The position numbers and the translations under genes were made by a program. From NCBI RefSeq assembly GCF_022846655.1, contig NZ_AP025667.1, forward strand, positions 1,215,001 to 1,279,000: a stretch of DNA of 64,000 bases. Reading direction: 5' to 3'. Below are positions 38,355 to 46,303 of the stretch, piece after piece; position 1 is the first letter of the stretch, and every line of letters starts with the position of its first letter. The notes beneath the pieces are model-generated. The model was not told the DNA's origin. It was given only the letters and a program-made list of their open reading frames with translations, and did no database searches. The stretch comes from Streptomyces seoulensis. Its GTDB lineage: Bacteria; Actinomycetota; Actinomycetes; Streptomycetales; Streptomycetaceae.

Positions 38355-38547
38355 GTGGAACAGAGCGACATCGCCGAAAGCGCGGCCTGCGTCGGGCTCG
38401 ACCGACGGCCATCCGTGAGCGTCACGTGCGACCGGACCGGTGCGCGGTTCGAGGTGCCGTGGTCGTGACCCGGACGCGGGGCCTAGGTCCGGGACTAGGT
38501 CTTCCGGCCGTTACGCCGCCCTCGTGCGCCGCTCTACCGTCCTCGCC

Positions 38548-39561
38548 ATGGATACGACAGGCATTCTCGACGAGGCGCTGGAGCGGCTGCACGTATCGGG
38601 GCCGGAGCGGATGGGGCGGCTCACCAATCACGCGCCGATGGCCGTGGAGGCGCTCGCCGCGCGCGGGCAAGCCCGGTCGGTGCATCGGTGGCTGGACCTG
38701 TACACCCACAAGCTGGAGGAGTTCCCGGCCGGAGTCGAGCGCGTGACCGCCGCCGACTGGGCCACCGCGCTGGGGGATCCACGGCGGGCCGCCGACTGGA
38801 TCGACTACTTCCAGCGGGAGGTCACCGAGCGGCCCTGGCGGGAGGTGCTCGCCGAGTGGTGGCCCCGGCTGCTGCCCGGCATGTACGGCGGCTCGGCGCA
38901 TCCGGTGATTCGGGTCGGGCACGCCGTGCGGACGCTGCTGGTCAGCGGTGAGGACACCGGGCCACGGGTCGACGAGCTCGCGCACGGGCTCGGTTACTGG
39001 GCCGCCCGGCACCGCCCTGTCGAGGGGGTCGCCCCGCTGCCCGGCGCCGACAGCGCGGTCGGCGCGCTGGACGCGGTGACGCCCATCGCCGAACAGGACG
39101 GCAGCTTTCCCGCCCGGCTCGACCGCGTCACCGGGCTCCCCGTCTGGGCGGCCGACGTCAGCGACCCGGACGAGGCCCACCGCCGGCTCACCGAACTCGT
39201 GCGGGCGGCCACCCACCGGTACGCCACCCACGCCCACGGCGAGCCGACGATGCTGGTCCACGCGGCTACCGCTCCCAACGCCGTGCTGCGCACGCTGCCC
39301 GCGCTCCCGCGAGAACTGTGGGTGCCGTCCATGCGGGCCGCCTGGACGGCGTCCGCCGCCGTCACGGCGATGTATGCGCCCGGCGCCCCCGCCGCCTACG
39401 TCCCACCGGGCACCCTCACCCCCGACGAAGTCTTCGAGCGGGCCCTCGCGCACGGCGACGAACACGTCATCAAACTGACCGACACCGCGCTGGACGTCGG
39501 CGACGAGCAGGCCATCGCGGCAGCCCTCCGCGCGATCGAGCTGAGCGACCCGCTGGTCTAG
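38548..39561 (+). CDS. Questin oxidase family protein (DUF4243)
   Basis: The 337-residue protein matches the questin-oxidase-like family by its N-terminal LDEALERLHVSGPER...NHAPMAVEAL and the repeated H-containing helices (GHAVRTLL, LAHGLGYWAARH). Fungal members are Baeyer-Villiger-type oxidases of anthraquinones; bacterial ones are mostly uncharacterised. The protein is soluble and mostly helical. No polyketide genes are nearby, so its substrate is unknown. It converges on an SGNH hydrolase gene with a shared terminator. Confidence 0.8.
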   Translation: MDTTGILDEALERLHVSGPERMGRLTNHAPMAVEALAARGQARSVHRWLDLYTHKLEEFPAGVERVTAADWATALGDPRRAADWIDYFQREVTERPWREVLAEWWPRLLPGMYGGSAHPVIRVGHAVRTLLVSGEDTGPRVDELAHGLGYWAARHRPVEGVAPLPGADSAVGALDAVTPIAEQDGSFPARLDRVTGLPVWAADVSDPDEAHRRLTELVRAATHRYATHAHGEPTMLVHAATAPNAVLRTLPALPRELWVPSMRAAWTASAAVTAMYAPGAPAAYVPPGTLTPDEVFERALAHGDEHVIKLTDTALDVGDEQAIAAALRAIELSDPLV

Positions 39562-39630
39562 GTCCCGGCCCTTCGCCGGTGCACCGGTCGTGTCGCCGGA
39601 AGCGGTACACGGTGACCAACTCGCCGGGCT

Positions 39631-39664
39631 GGGCTGCCTCCAGGCGTAGCGCCGGAGGCAGCCC
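39631..39664. terminator. Bidirectional intrinsic terminator
   Basis: GGGCTGCCTCC (39631-39641) pairs perfectly with GGAGGCAGCCC (39654-39664), with an additional small GGC/GCC pairing inside the loop. It sits between the convergent questin-oxidase-like and SGNH hydrolase genes. Confidence 0.85.
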
Positions 39665-39695
39665 CCGCGTGGGTGGCTCGAGCTGCCTCGCGTGG

Positions 39696-40667
39696 TCAGC
39701 CGATGGTGTTCAGGATCGCGGAGGTGACGTGGTCGGCGGCGTTGCGGTGGCCGCGGGCGTTGGGGTGGACGAGGGCGGCTTGGTCGGGGACGTGGGTGAA
39801 GATGCCGTCCACCCACTTGCCGGTGTCGCAGACGCTGTGGTTCCGCGAGGAGTCGTAGAGGTCGACGAAGCTGGTGGCCGCGTGCGCGCCGGCGGACTTC
39901 TCGATCGCCTCGTTGAGGGGCTCCAGGACGTCGGTGCGCAGCCAGTCGAGGTCGCCGTTGGTGATCGAGGCGAACTGCTCCAGGTTGTTGTAGCCGCACT
40001 TGGAGGTGTCCGCGGGGATGACCGTGGGGTAGCCGACGGCCAGGATCTTGGCCTTGGGGCCGCGCTCGTGGATCTTGGTGAGCATCTGGTCGTAGTCGCG
40101 GCTCACCTTCGCCAGCCGGGCGGGGATGCCGGCGGCCAGGTCGTCCTTGCAGGGGGTGCCCACGCCTCCGCTATCGGAGCCGAGTTCCAGGCACTTGAGG
40201 AGGATATCGGCGAATCCGAGGGTGTTGCCGCCGACGCCGACGGTGACCACGTCGGTGCCGGCCCTGACGGCCTCGGACTGGGGCGGCACTGCCGGGAAGG
40301 GGTAGTCCGGGTCCTCGGAGATCGGCGGAAGGTGGCGTCCGACCGGCTGCTGCGCGCGGAAGGTGACGTCCTCGATCGTGGCCGCGCCGCAGCTCACGTT
40401 GGTCAGGTCGAACAGCGAGCCGAGGTCGCGGTCGATGACCTGCGGGTAGGACCGGTCTGTGCGCTCGCAGCCGTCACGCGGGATCTCGAAGATGTCCCCC
40501 GCTGCCGGGATGACGCCGGCGGTGTAGGAGTCGCCCAGCGCCACCCACTCGTACGACGCCTCGGCGGCGGCCGGGGACGCCCCGGCAAGCTGCGTAGGGA
40601 CGACGGCGGTTGCCGCGAGAGCGACGACGGAGCCCAGCGGGGCAAGGCACTTACGCAGACGTGTCAC
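39696..40667 (-). CDS. Secreted SGNH/GDSL hydrolase
   Basis: The 323-residue protein has a Sec signal peptide (charged MTRLRK, hydrophobic VVALAATAVV, cleavage probably after ASPAAA). The SGNH blocks are VALGDSYTAG with the nucleophile serine, a glycine-rich VGVGGNTLGF, and the catalytic VHPNARGH dyad. Six cysteines could form three disulfides, as in Streptomyces extracellular lipases. It is likely an esterase or lipase. A GGAGGA ribosome binding site precedes GTG 40667. Confidence 0.92.
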   Translation of the reverse strand: MTRLRKCLAPLGSVVALAATAVVPTQLAGASPAAAEASYEWVALGDSYTAGVIPAAGDIFEIPRDGCERTDRSYPQVIDRDLGSLFDLTNVSCGAATIEDVTFRAQQPVGRHLPPISEDPDYPFPAVPPQSEAVRAGTDVVTVGVGGNTLGFADILLKCLELGSDSGGVGTPCKDDLAAGIPARLAKVSRDYDQMLTKIHERGPKAKILAVGYPTVIPADTSKCGYNNLEQFASITNGDLDWLRTDVLEPLNEAIEKSAGAHAATSFVDLYDSSRNHSVCDTGKWVDGIFTHVPDQAALVHPNARGHRNAADHVTSAILNTIG

Positions 40668-40995
40668 GAGTCCTCCAGAGCAGGGAGCAAGATCACCTTC
40701 CGTAGATGTACATTACGGAGAGTAATCTCCCGTCTCGACACGCCCTTCGGCGGCCAAGCGCCGTTGAAGAGGACCGCTCGGGCGGGCGCTGCCCGCCGGA
40801 AGTCGCGTGGAGTCCTCAACTGACGTGGCTCCCTGGGTGCGTGACCCCATGGCACGTCAAGCGGTCCGGCGGGATATCGCCGGACACTCAGGTGGCGGGC
40901 AGGACCTTCCGGGAGCCGGTACCCGTACCGCGCTCCCAGTGAGGCGAGGTGGAGACGTCGTACTTGGCGCCGGTGCTGGTGTCCAGGTCCGCCGT
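40668..40995. other. Intergenic region with inverted repeat and a C-terminal remnant
   Basis: Near the SGNH hydrolase start are two overlapping small palindromes, ATGTACAT (40706-40713) and ATTAC-GGAGA-GTAAT (40712-40726), which may be an operator. From 40888 to 40992 the minus strand, in frame with the upstream acetyltransferase after its stop, encodes about 34 residues (TADLDTSTGAKYDV...) with typical codon use. This looks like the end of a decayed gene. Nothing else is recognisable. Confidence 0.45.
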
Positions 40996-41523
40996 CTAGC
41001 GGCCTTCTGTGGCGTCGAGGTCTCTCTCGGAGCGCACCCGCTCCCAGCGGACCTCGCCGTCCTGGCGTGCCGGGGTGGGGGTGAGGCCCGCCGCCCTTGC
41101 CACGGCCGCCGACGCGTGGTGGTCGGGGTGGATGTGGGCGGTGATGCCGTGCGCCGGGTGCGCGGTGAGCCAGGCGACCAGGGCCACCGCGGCCTCCTTG
41201 GCGATGCCCCGCCCCTGCCAGGGTGTGCCCACCACCCACGCGATCTCGGCGGTGCCGCTCGCGGCGAGCGTCGCCTGGACGGTGCCGGTCAGGCAGGACT
41301 CCTCACGCAGCCGGATCACCCAGTTCAGCCAGGTCACCTCGGCGTCGGGGGAGCCGGCGACGAGTCGGCGGTACCGCGCGGCGAGCGCGTCCGGGGTGTA
41401 CGGGGTCCCGCCGATGAACCTGTGCAGCGCGGGGTCGGCCAGTACCCCGGCCATCTCTCCGGCGTGCTCCACCCGCAGTGGCAGCATGTCGAGGCGCCGG
41501 GTGTGGATGGTCTGCGCGGCCAC
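40996..41523 (-). CDS. GNAT family N-acetyltransferase
   Basis: The 175-residue protein is a RimJ/RimL-type acetyltransferase with HTRRLDMLPLR at the start, LTGTVQATL, the acetyl-CoA motif VVGTPWQGRGIAKEAA near residue 95, and HIHPDHHASAAVARAAGL. The GTG start shares a base with the stop of the DUF397 gene, so it forms a translationally coupled operon with that gene and the XRE regulator. The substrate is unknown. A terminal TAG is followed by an in-frame stretch that looks like coding sequence. Confidence 0.88.
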   Translation of the reverse strand: MAAQTIHTRRLDMLPLRVEHAGEMAGVLADPALHRFIGGTPYTPDALAARYRRLVAGSPDAEVTWLNWVIRLREESCLTGTVQATLAASGTAEIAWVVGTPWQGRGIAKEAAVALVAWLTAHPAHGITAHIHPDHHASAAVARAAGLTPTPARQDGEVRWERVRSERDLDATEGR

Positions 41524-41717
41524 TAGAGCCTTACGGCACCGATGAAGTTCGCCCAGGCGGTGGCGCCGAGGAGGAGTACGGGTCCGTCGGTGACCTTGCT
41601 GTCCCGCACGGGGACGAGGCCGGGGACTCCGTCGGCGACCTCGACGCAGTTGCCGCCGTCACCGTTGCTGTAAGTGCTTTTGTGCCAGCGGGCGTTGGTC
41701 AGGTCGTCCTGGTGCAT
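41523..41717 (-). CDS. DUF397 domain protein
   Basis: The 64-residue protein has the family pattern ARWHKSTYSNGDGGNCVEVAD, then VPVRDSKVTDGPVL and AWANFIGAV. In Streptomyces such proteins pair with WhiJ-like XRE regulators; no biochemical function is settled. It overlaps the XRE gene by 19 bases and touches the GNAT gene by one base, forming a compact three-gene unit. Confidence 0.92.
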   Translation of the reverse strand: MHQDDLTNARWHKSTYSNGDGGNCVEVADGVPGLVPVRDSKVTDGPVLLLGATAWANFIGAVRL

Positions 41718-42529
41718 CGTCTATGGTCCTCAGCCGCCGATTCGATCAGGGCCAGGGATGCCTCCGGCGACAGCGCGGCGCCCCTGAGCAGATCGTATGC
41801 GCGCTGGGCCCTCCTCACCACGGCCGGGTCGTCGATCAAAGTCCCCGAAAACGAGGTCTCTGTATAGGCGACGGGTGGCGCGTCGTCGAACTCCATGAGC
41901 CGCAGTGAGCCGTTGTTCGCGGGAGCGCCTGCCGCGAACGGGAAGACCTGCAACAACACCCTCCGCTGCCGCGACAGCGCGGCCATGTGGTCCAGAGCTT
42001 CTGCCGCGACTACCGCTCCGCCGACGGAGGTGCGGAGCGCCGCCTCATGCACGACCGCCCAATACAAAGGCCGCGCCGCGTCCTTGAGGATCGCCGCGCG
42101 CTCGACTCGGGCGGTCACCCTGTCGGCGACGAACCCGTCGGCCGCAAAGGGATGCGTCGCCAGAATGAGAGCCCGCGCGTAGCCAGGCGTCTGGAGAAGG
42201 CCAGGTAGGACGGTCGGCTCGAACTCGGAGATCGCCGTCGCCAACTGCTCCAGCTCCACCACCTGCGCGAAGTAATCCGCATACCTGGGATCATCGATCA
42301 GCTTTCTGCACAACCGCTCGAAAATACCGTCGGTTTGCAGCACCTCGTCGATCCGCTGAGCCACATCCAACTGCGGCTTCCTGATCGCCTGCTCGAACTG
42401 GCCGATGTAGCCCCCGGAGACGAAAACCCTCGCCCCCAGCTCCGCCTGAGTGAGGCCCGCGTCCTCCCGGCGCCGCTTCAGCTCCGTGCCGAAGAACTCC
42501 CATACCGCCTGACGTGAACCGTTGGCCAC
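41699..42529 (-). CDS. XRE-family regulator with DUF5753 (Scr1-type antitoxin-like)
   Basis: The 276-residue protein has an N-terminal helix-turn-helix (FFGTELKRRREDAGLTQAEL, GGYIGQFEQAIRKP) and a C-terminal ligand-binding-like DUF5753 domain with FEPTVLPGLLQTPGYARAL and the typical VLLQVFPFAAG and MEFDD segments. WhiJ-type regulators with DUF397 partners affect development in Streptomyces. GTG 42529 is preceded by GGGGG; the frame is open further upstream but those codons are not conserved in the family. Confidence 0.9.
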   Translation of the reverse strand: MANGSRQAVWEFFGTELKRRREDAGLTQAELGARVFVSGGYIGQFEQAIRKPQLDVAQRIDEVLQTDGIFERLCRKLIDDPRYADYFAQVVELEQLATAISEFEPTVLPGLLQTPGYARALILATHPFAADGFVADRVTARVERAAILKDAARPLYWAVVHEAALRTSVGGAVVAAEALDHMAALSRQRRVLLQVFPFAAGAPANNGSLRLMEFDDAPPVAYTETSFSGTLIDDPAVVRRAQRAYDLLRGAALSPEASLALIESAAEDHRRCTRTT

Positions 42530-42642
42530 CGCCAACCCCCTTGTGCTGCCACGCGCTTGTAGGGCCTGGGCCCCTTCCGAGTCTAGTTGTGCAGCGTCAC
42601 CGTGAGGACACGAAGCGTGAAGAACGTGTCGGAAGGGAAGTG

Positions 42643-42858
42643 ATGCGGACAGTGAACACACAGGATTCAGCGGACCGGGTCGAGGAAGCGGAGCGAACCC
42701 TCGAGGAATTGCGGACCGCATTGGAGAAGGCCGGGATCAAACTGCCCTCGCTCGGGCTGGATCCCATCTCGCTGGCCTGCGAGGCCCCGATCCCGCTGGT
42801 GGAGCTGGGGCGGTGCCCCGTGGAGACGGCCGCGCTGCTCGCAGCGGCCCTGCGGTGA
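42643..42858 (+). CDS. Small hypothetical protein, 71 aa
   Basis: The protein has an N-terminal amphipathic helix (ADRVEEAERTLEELRTALEKAGI), then a proline-rich turn and a hydrophobic C-terminal helix (VETAALLAAALR). One or two cysteines are present. It has a good GGAAGGGAAG ribosome binding site and overlaps the next gene by GTGA. I recall similar small genes beside XRE/DUF397 loci but know no function. Confidence 0.7.
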   Translation: MRTVNTQDSADRVEEAERTLEELRTALEKAGIKLPSLGLDPISLACEAPIPLVELGRCPVETAALLAAALR

Positions 42859-43079
42859 GCGCGGCAGGGCCGCCGCTGGGCTCGTACGCCTGGGACACCG
42901 GCACGAACAGAGTGGGTGTCGTCATGGGGCACCAGGGCCCGTACGTACAGCTCCGGCCGCTCGGCGGCGGCCGGGAGTGGGACGTACCGCCGGACCGGGT
43001 GCGCGCGGCGACGCCCGCGGAGCGGATCAGCGCGGCGACGGCGTACGCGAACGCGCGCAGCCGGGGCGAGGTGCCGTGA
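42855..43079 (+). CDS. Small beta-rich protein, 74 aa
   Basis: The protein carries GSYAWDTGTNRVGVVMGHQGPYVQLRPLGGGREWDVPPDRVR, a short beta-barrel-like segment resembling SH3-type folds, and a C-terminal helix (ERISAATAYANARSR). No catalytic motif is visible. The GTG start overlaps the stop of the 71-residue protein, so both are made together. They are divergent from the XRE-DUF397-GNAT operon. Confidence 0.72.
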   Translation: MSAAGPPLGSYAWDTGTNRVGVVMGHQGPYVQLRPLGGGREWDVPPDRVRAATPAERISAATAYANARSRGEVP

Positions 43080-43175
43080 CGGCGTCGGACGGCCGGGCGT
43101 GGGGCCGGTCACAGCCGGGGGCGGGTGGGCCGAAGCGGGGCTCCGGCGTCGCGGACGTGGGCGAGAATGGACGGC

Positions 43176-43922
43176 ATGAGTCTGTTCCGCGACGACGGCA
43201 TCGTGCTGCGCACCCAGAAGCTGGGTGAGGCGGACCGGATCATCACCCTGCTCACCCGTGGCCACGGCCGGGTGCGGGCCGTGGCGCGCGGTGTGCGGCG
43301 CACGAAGTCGAAGTTCGGGGCCCGGCTGGAGCCGTTCTCCCACGTCGACGTGCAGTTCTTCGCGCGGGGCAGCGAGCTGGTCGGGCGCGGGCTGCCGCTG
43401 TGCACCCAGAGCGAGACGATCGCTCCGTACGGCGGCGGCATCGTCACCGACTACTCCCGCTACACCGCCGGGACGGCCATGCTGGAGACGGCCGAGCGGT
43501 TCACCGACCACGAGGGCGAGCCCGCCGTACAGCAGTACCTGCTCCTGGTCGGCGGGCTGCGGACCCTCGCCCGTGGCGAGCACGCCTCGAACCTCGTCCT
43601 CGACGCCTTCCTGCTCCGCTCGCTCGCCGTCAACGGCTACGCGCCGACCTTCGGGGACTGCGCGCGGTGCGGGATGCCGGGGCCGAACCGGTTCTTCTCG
43701 GTCGCCTCGGGCGGCTCGGTGTGCGTGGACTGCCGGGTGCCGGGCAGCGTGGTCCCCTCTCCGCAGACCCTGATGCTGCTGGGCGCGCTGCTTACGGGAG
43801 ACTGGGAGACCGCGGACGCGGCCGAGGCGCGGCACGTCCGTGAGGGGAGCGGCCTGGTGTCCGCCTACCTGCACTGGCATCTGGAGCGGGGGCTCCGCTC
43901 CCTGCGGTACGTAGAGAAGTAA
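43176..43922 (+). CDS. recO: DNA repair protein RecO
   Basis: The 248-residue protein has the N-terminal OB fold (DDGIVLRTQKLGEADRIITLLT, RRTKSKFGARLEPF) and the helical C-terminal domain with a zinc site CARCGMPG...CVDC. RecO loads RecA on SSB-coated gaps with RecR and anneals DNA. ATG 43176 gives the conserved MSLFRDDG start. UppS follows 31 bases downstream, a typical actinobacterial pairing. Confidence 0.95.
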   Translation: MSLFRDDGIVLRTQKLGEADRIITLLTRGHGRVRAVARGVRRTKSKFGARLEPFSHVDVQFFARGSELVGRGLPLCTQSETIAPYGGGIVTDYSRYTAGTAMLETAERFTDHEGEPAVQQYLLLVGGLRTLARGEHASNLVLDAFLLRSLAVNGYAPTFGDCARCGMPGPNRFFSVASGGSVCVDCRVPGSVVPSPQTLMLLGALLTGDWETADAAEARHVREGSGLVSAYLHWHLERGLRSLRYVEK

Positions 43923-43952
43923 GCAGCAAGCACGGCTGAGGAGACGAGAAGC

Positions 43953-44801
43953 ATGGTCGTACGCGGATTTCTGGGGGGCCGGCGCCGGGAGTACCAGGCG
44001 CCGGACCCGCACCCGTCCGGCGCCCGCGCGCCGAAGCTTCCCGGTGAGCTGATCCCCGAGCACGTGGCGATCGTCATGGACGGCAACGGGCGCTGGGCGA
44101 AGGAGCGGGGTCTGCCGCGTACCGAGGGGCACAAGGTGGGCGCCGAGCAGGTGCTCGACGTGCTCCAGGGGGCGATCGAGGCGGGCGTCCGCAACATCTC
44201 GCTCTACGCCTTCTCCACCGAGAACTGGAAGCGCTCGCCCGACGAGGTCCGCTTCCTGATGAACTTCAACCGCGACTTCATCCGCAAGACCCGCGACCAG
44301 CTCGACGCGCTGGGCATCCGGGTGCGCTGGGTCGGGCGCATGCCCAAGCTGTGGAAGTCGGTGGCGAAGGAGCTCCAGATCGCGCAGGAGCAGACGAAGG
44401 ACAACGACCGTCTGACCCTCTACTTCTGCATGAACTACGGCGGCCGCGCCGAGATCGCCGACGCCGCGCAGGCGATCGCCGAGGACGTGAAGGCGGGCCG
44501 GCTCGACCCGTCCAAGGTCACGGAGAAGACGGTCCAGAAGTACCTGTACTACTCCGACATGCCCGACGTCGACCTCTTCCTCCGCCCCAGCGGTGAACAG
44601 CGCACCTCCAACTATCTGCTGTGGCAGAGCGCCTACGCCGAGATGGTCTTCCAGGACGTGCTGTGGCCCGACTTCGACCGCCGGGACCTGTGGCGGGCGT
44701 GCATGGAATTCGCCTCGCGGGACCGGCGGTTCGGCGGAGCGGTGCCCAACGAGGAGCTGCTGGCCATGGAGGCGGCGATCAAGGGCGATCCGGAGGCGTA
44801 G
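43953..44801 (+). CDS. uppS: Isoprenyl transferase (undecaprenyl diphosphate synthase type)
   Basis: The 282-residue cis-prenyltransferase has the catalytic [15 protein letters not shown] motif near residue 42, [23 protein letters not shown], and the [17 protein letters not shown] and WPDFDRRDL segments. It makes the long polyprenyl carrier for cell-wall synthesis; chain length cannot be inferred. GAGGAG lies eight bases before the ATG. A terminator follows. Confidence 0.95.
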   Translation: MVVRGFLGGRRREYQAPDPHPSGARAPKLPGELIPEHVAIVMDGNGRWAKERGLPRTEGHKVGAEQVLDVLQGAIEAGVRNISLYAFSTENWKRSPDEVRFLMNFNRDFIRKTRDQLDALGIRVRWVGRMPKLWKSVAKELQIAQEQTKDNDRLTLYFCMNYGGRAEIADAAQAIAEDVKAGRLDPSKVTEKTVQKYLYYSDMPDVDLFLRPSGEQRTSNYLLWQSAYAEMVFQDVLWPDFDRRDLWRACMEFASRDRRFGGAVPNEELLAMEAAIKGDPEA

Positions 44802-44830
44802 CCGTCCCTGAAGCTCTCGAGCGCGCATGA

Positions 44831-44863
44831 AGAACGCCCCTGCCTGTGCGGCGGGGGCGTTCT
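44831..44863. terminator. Bidirectional intrinsic terminator
   Basis: AGAACGCCCCTGC at 44831-44843 pairs with GCGGGGGCGTTCT at 44851-44863 (13 pairs, one G-U) around a seven-base loop. It lies between the convergent uppS and zur genes. Confidence 0.87.
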
Positions 44864-44880
44864 CCGTCGTGCGGTCCGGA

Positions 44881-45297
44881 TCAGTCGGTGGCTTCCGCGC
44901 AGTCCGCGCAGGTGCCGAAGATCTCCACCGTGTGGGCCACGTTGACGAAGCCGTGCTCGGAGGCGATGGCCTCCGCCCACTTCTCGACCGCCGGGCCCTC
45001 CACCTCCACCGCCTTGCCGCAGGTGCGGCAGACGAGGTGGTGGTGGTGTTCGCCCGTCGAGCAGCGGCGGTAGACCGACTCGCCGTCCGAGGTGCGCAGG
45101 ACATCGACCTCGCCGGCCTCGGCGAGGGACTGGAGGGTGCGGTAGACGGTGGTGAGCCCGACCGAGTCGCCCTTGTGCTTGAGCATGTCGTGGAGATCCT
45201 GCGCGCTGCGGAACTCGTCGACCTCGTCGAGGGCCGCCGCCACCGCCGCGCGCTGCTTGGTCGCGCGGCCCTTCACGGGCGGTCCAGCGGTCGTCAC
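44881..45297 (-). CDS. zur: Zinc uptake regulator Zur (Fur family)
   Basis: The 138-residue Fur-family repressor has a winged helix (ATKQRAAVAAALDEVDEF, SVGLTTVYRTLQSL), the HHHHLVCRTCGKAVEVEG metal-binding segment and a late CADC pair. Its position beside znuBCA identifies it as Zur rather than Fur. GAGGAGG six bases before GTG 45297 decides the start over ATG 45312. It should repress znuA when zinc is plentiful. Confidence 0.93.
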   Translation of the reverse strand: MTTAGPPVKGRATKQRAAVAAALDEVDEFRSAQDLHDMLKHKGDSVGLTTVYRTLQSLAEAGEVDVLRTSDGESVYRRCSTGEHHHHLVCRTCGKAVEVEGPAVEKWAEAIASEHGFVNVAHTVEIFGTCADCAEATD

Positions 45298-45409
45298 CCG
45301 GTGCCTCCTCATGTCTGCGCCTCTGACCGGGCCATTGTGCCAGCCCGGACCCCCGGGGGTCAGACGCCGAGCGTGCCCCCGGCGGGTTCGCGGGCCGGGT
45401 TCCCGGTGA

Positions 45410-46303
45410 TCAGACGCCGACCTCGTCTCCCGCCGGGCGCGCGGCCGGGATCGCGCACTCCACCGGGTCGGTCGTGGGGCGGTTCCGCCGGGCGCGGCGT
45501 CGGGCCAGCGGGGCCGCCAGCGCGGCCATGACCGCGAAGGCGGCGATGGTCAGCAGGACGATCGTCGCGCCCGGGGGGACGTCCTGGTAGAACGACGTGA
45601 TCGTGCCGCCGATGGACACCGTCACGCCGAGCGCGACCGCGATGGCGAACGTCGCCGCGAAGCTCCGGGTGAGCTGCTGGGCGGCGGCCACGGGGACGAC
45701 CATGAGCGCCGACACGAGGATCAGGCCGACCACCCGCATCGCCACGGTGACCGTGACCGCCGCGGTGACCGCGACGAGCAGGTTCAGCGCCCGGACCGGC
45801 AGCCCGGTGACCCGCGCGAACTCCTCGTCCTGGCTGACCGCGAACAACTGGCGCCGGAGCCCCAGCGTCACGGCGACCACGCACGCGCCGAGCACGATGA
45901 TCGCGGTCACGTCGGACGGCGCCACCGTGGACAGCGAGCCGAAGAGGTACGAGGTGAGGTTGGCGTTGGAGCCGCCGGGGGCGAGGTTCACGAAGAGCAC
46001 ACCGCCCGCCATGCCGCCGTAGAACAGCATGGCCAGGGCGATGTCGCCGCGCGTCCTGCCGTACCAGCGGATCAGCTCCATCAGCACCGAGCCCGCCACG
46101 GACACGGCCGTCGCCATCCACACCGGCGAGGAGTGCAGCAGGAAGCCGAGGCCGACGCCGGTCATCGCCACGTGTCCGATGCCGTCGCCCATCAGGGGCT
46201 GGCGGCGCTGGACGAGGTAGATGCCGATCGCGGGGGCGATGATGCCGACCAGGACGGCCGCGAGGAGCGCCCGCTGCATGAAGGCGTAGTTCAGGAAGTC
46301 CAT
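45410..46303 (-). CDS. znuB: Zinc ABC transporter permease
   Basis: The 297-residue protein has about eight membrane helices, starting MDFLNYAFMQRALLAAVLVG, with LMGDGIGHVAMTGVGLG, typical of the ZnuB/TroC permease family. It forms the membrane channel of a zinc importer with ZnuC and ZnuA. Its start shares a base with the stop of znuC. A direct repeat of TCAGACGCCGA lies at its 3' end (45410 and 45360), possibly a small duplication. Confidence 0.93.
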   Translation of the reverse strand: MDFLNYAFMQRALLAAVLVGIIAPAIGIYLVQRRQPLMGDGIGHVAMTGVGLGFLLHSSPVWMATAVSVAGSVLMELIRWYGRTRGDIALAMLFYGGMAGGVLFVNLAPGGSNANLTSYLFGSLSTVAPSDVTAIIVLGACVVAVTLGLRRQLFAVSQDEEFARVTGLPVRALNLLVAVTAAVTVTVAMRVVGLILVSALMVVPVAAAQQLTRSFAATFAIAVALGVTVSIGGTITSFYQDVPPGATIVLLTIAAFAVMAALAAPLARRRARRNRPTTDPVECAIPAARPAGDEVGV

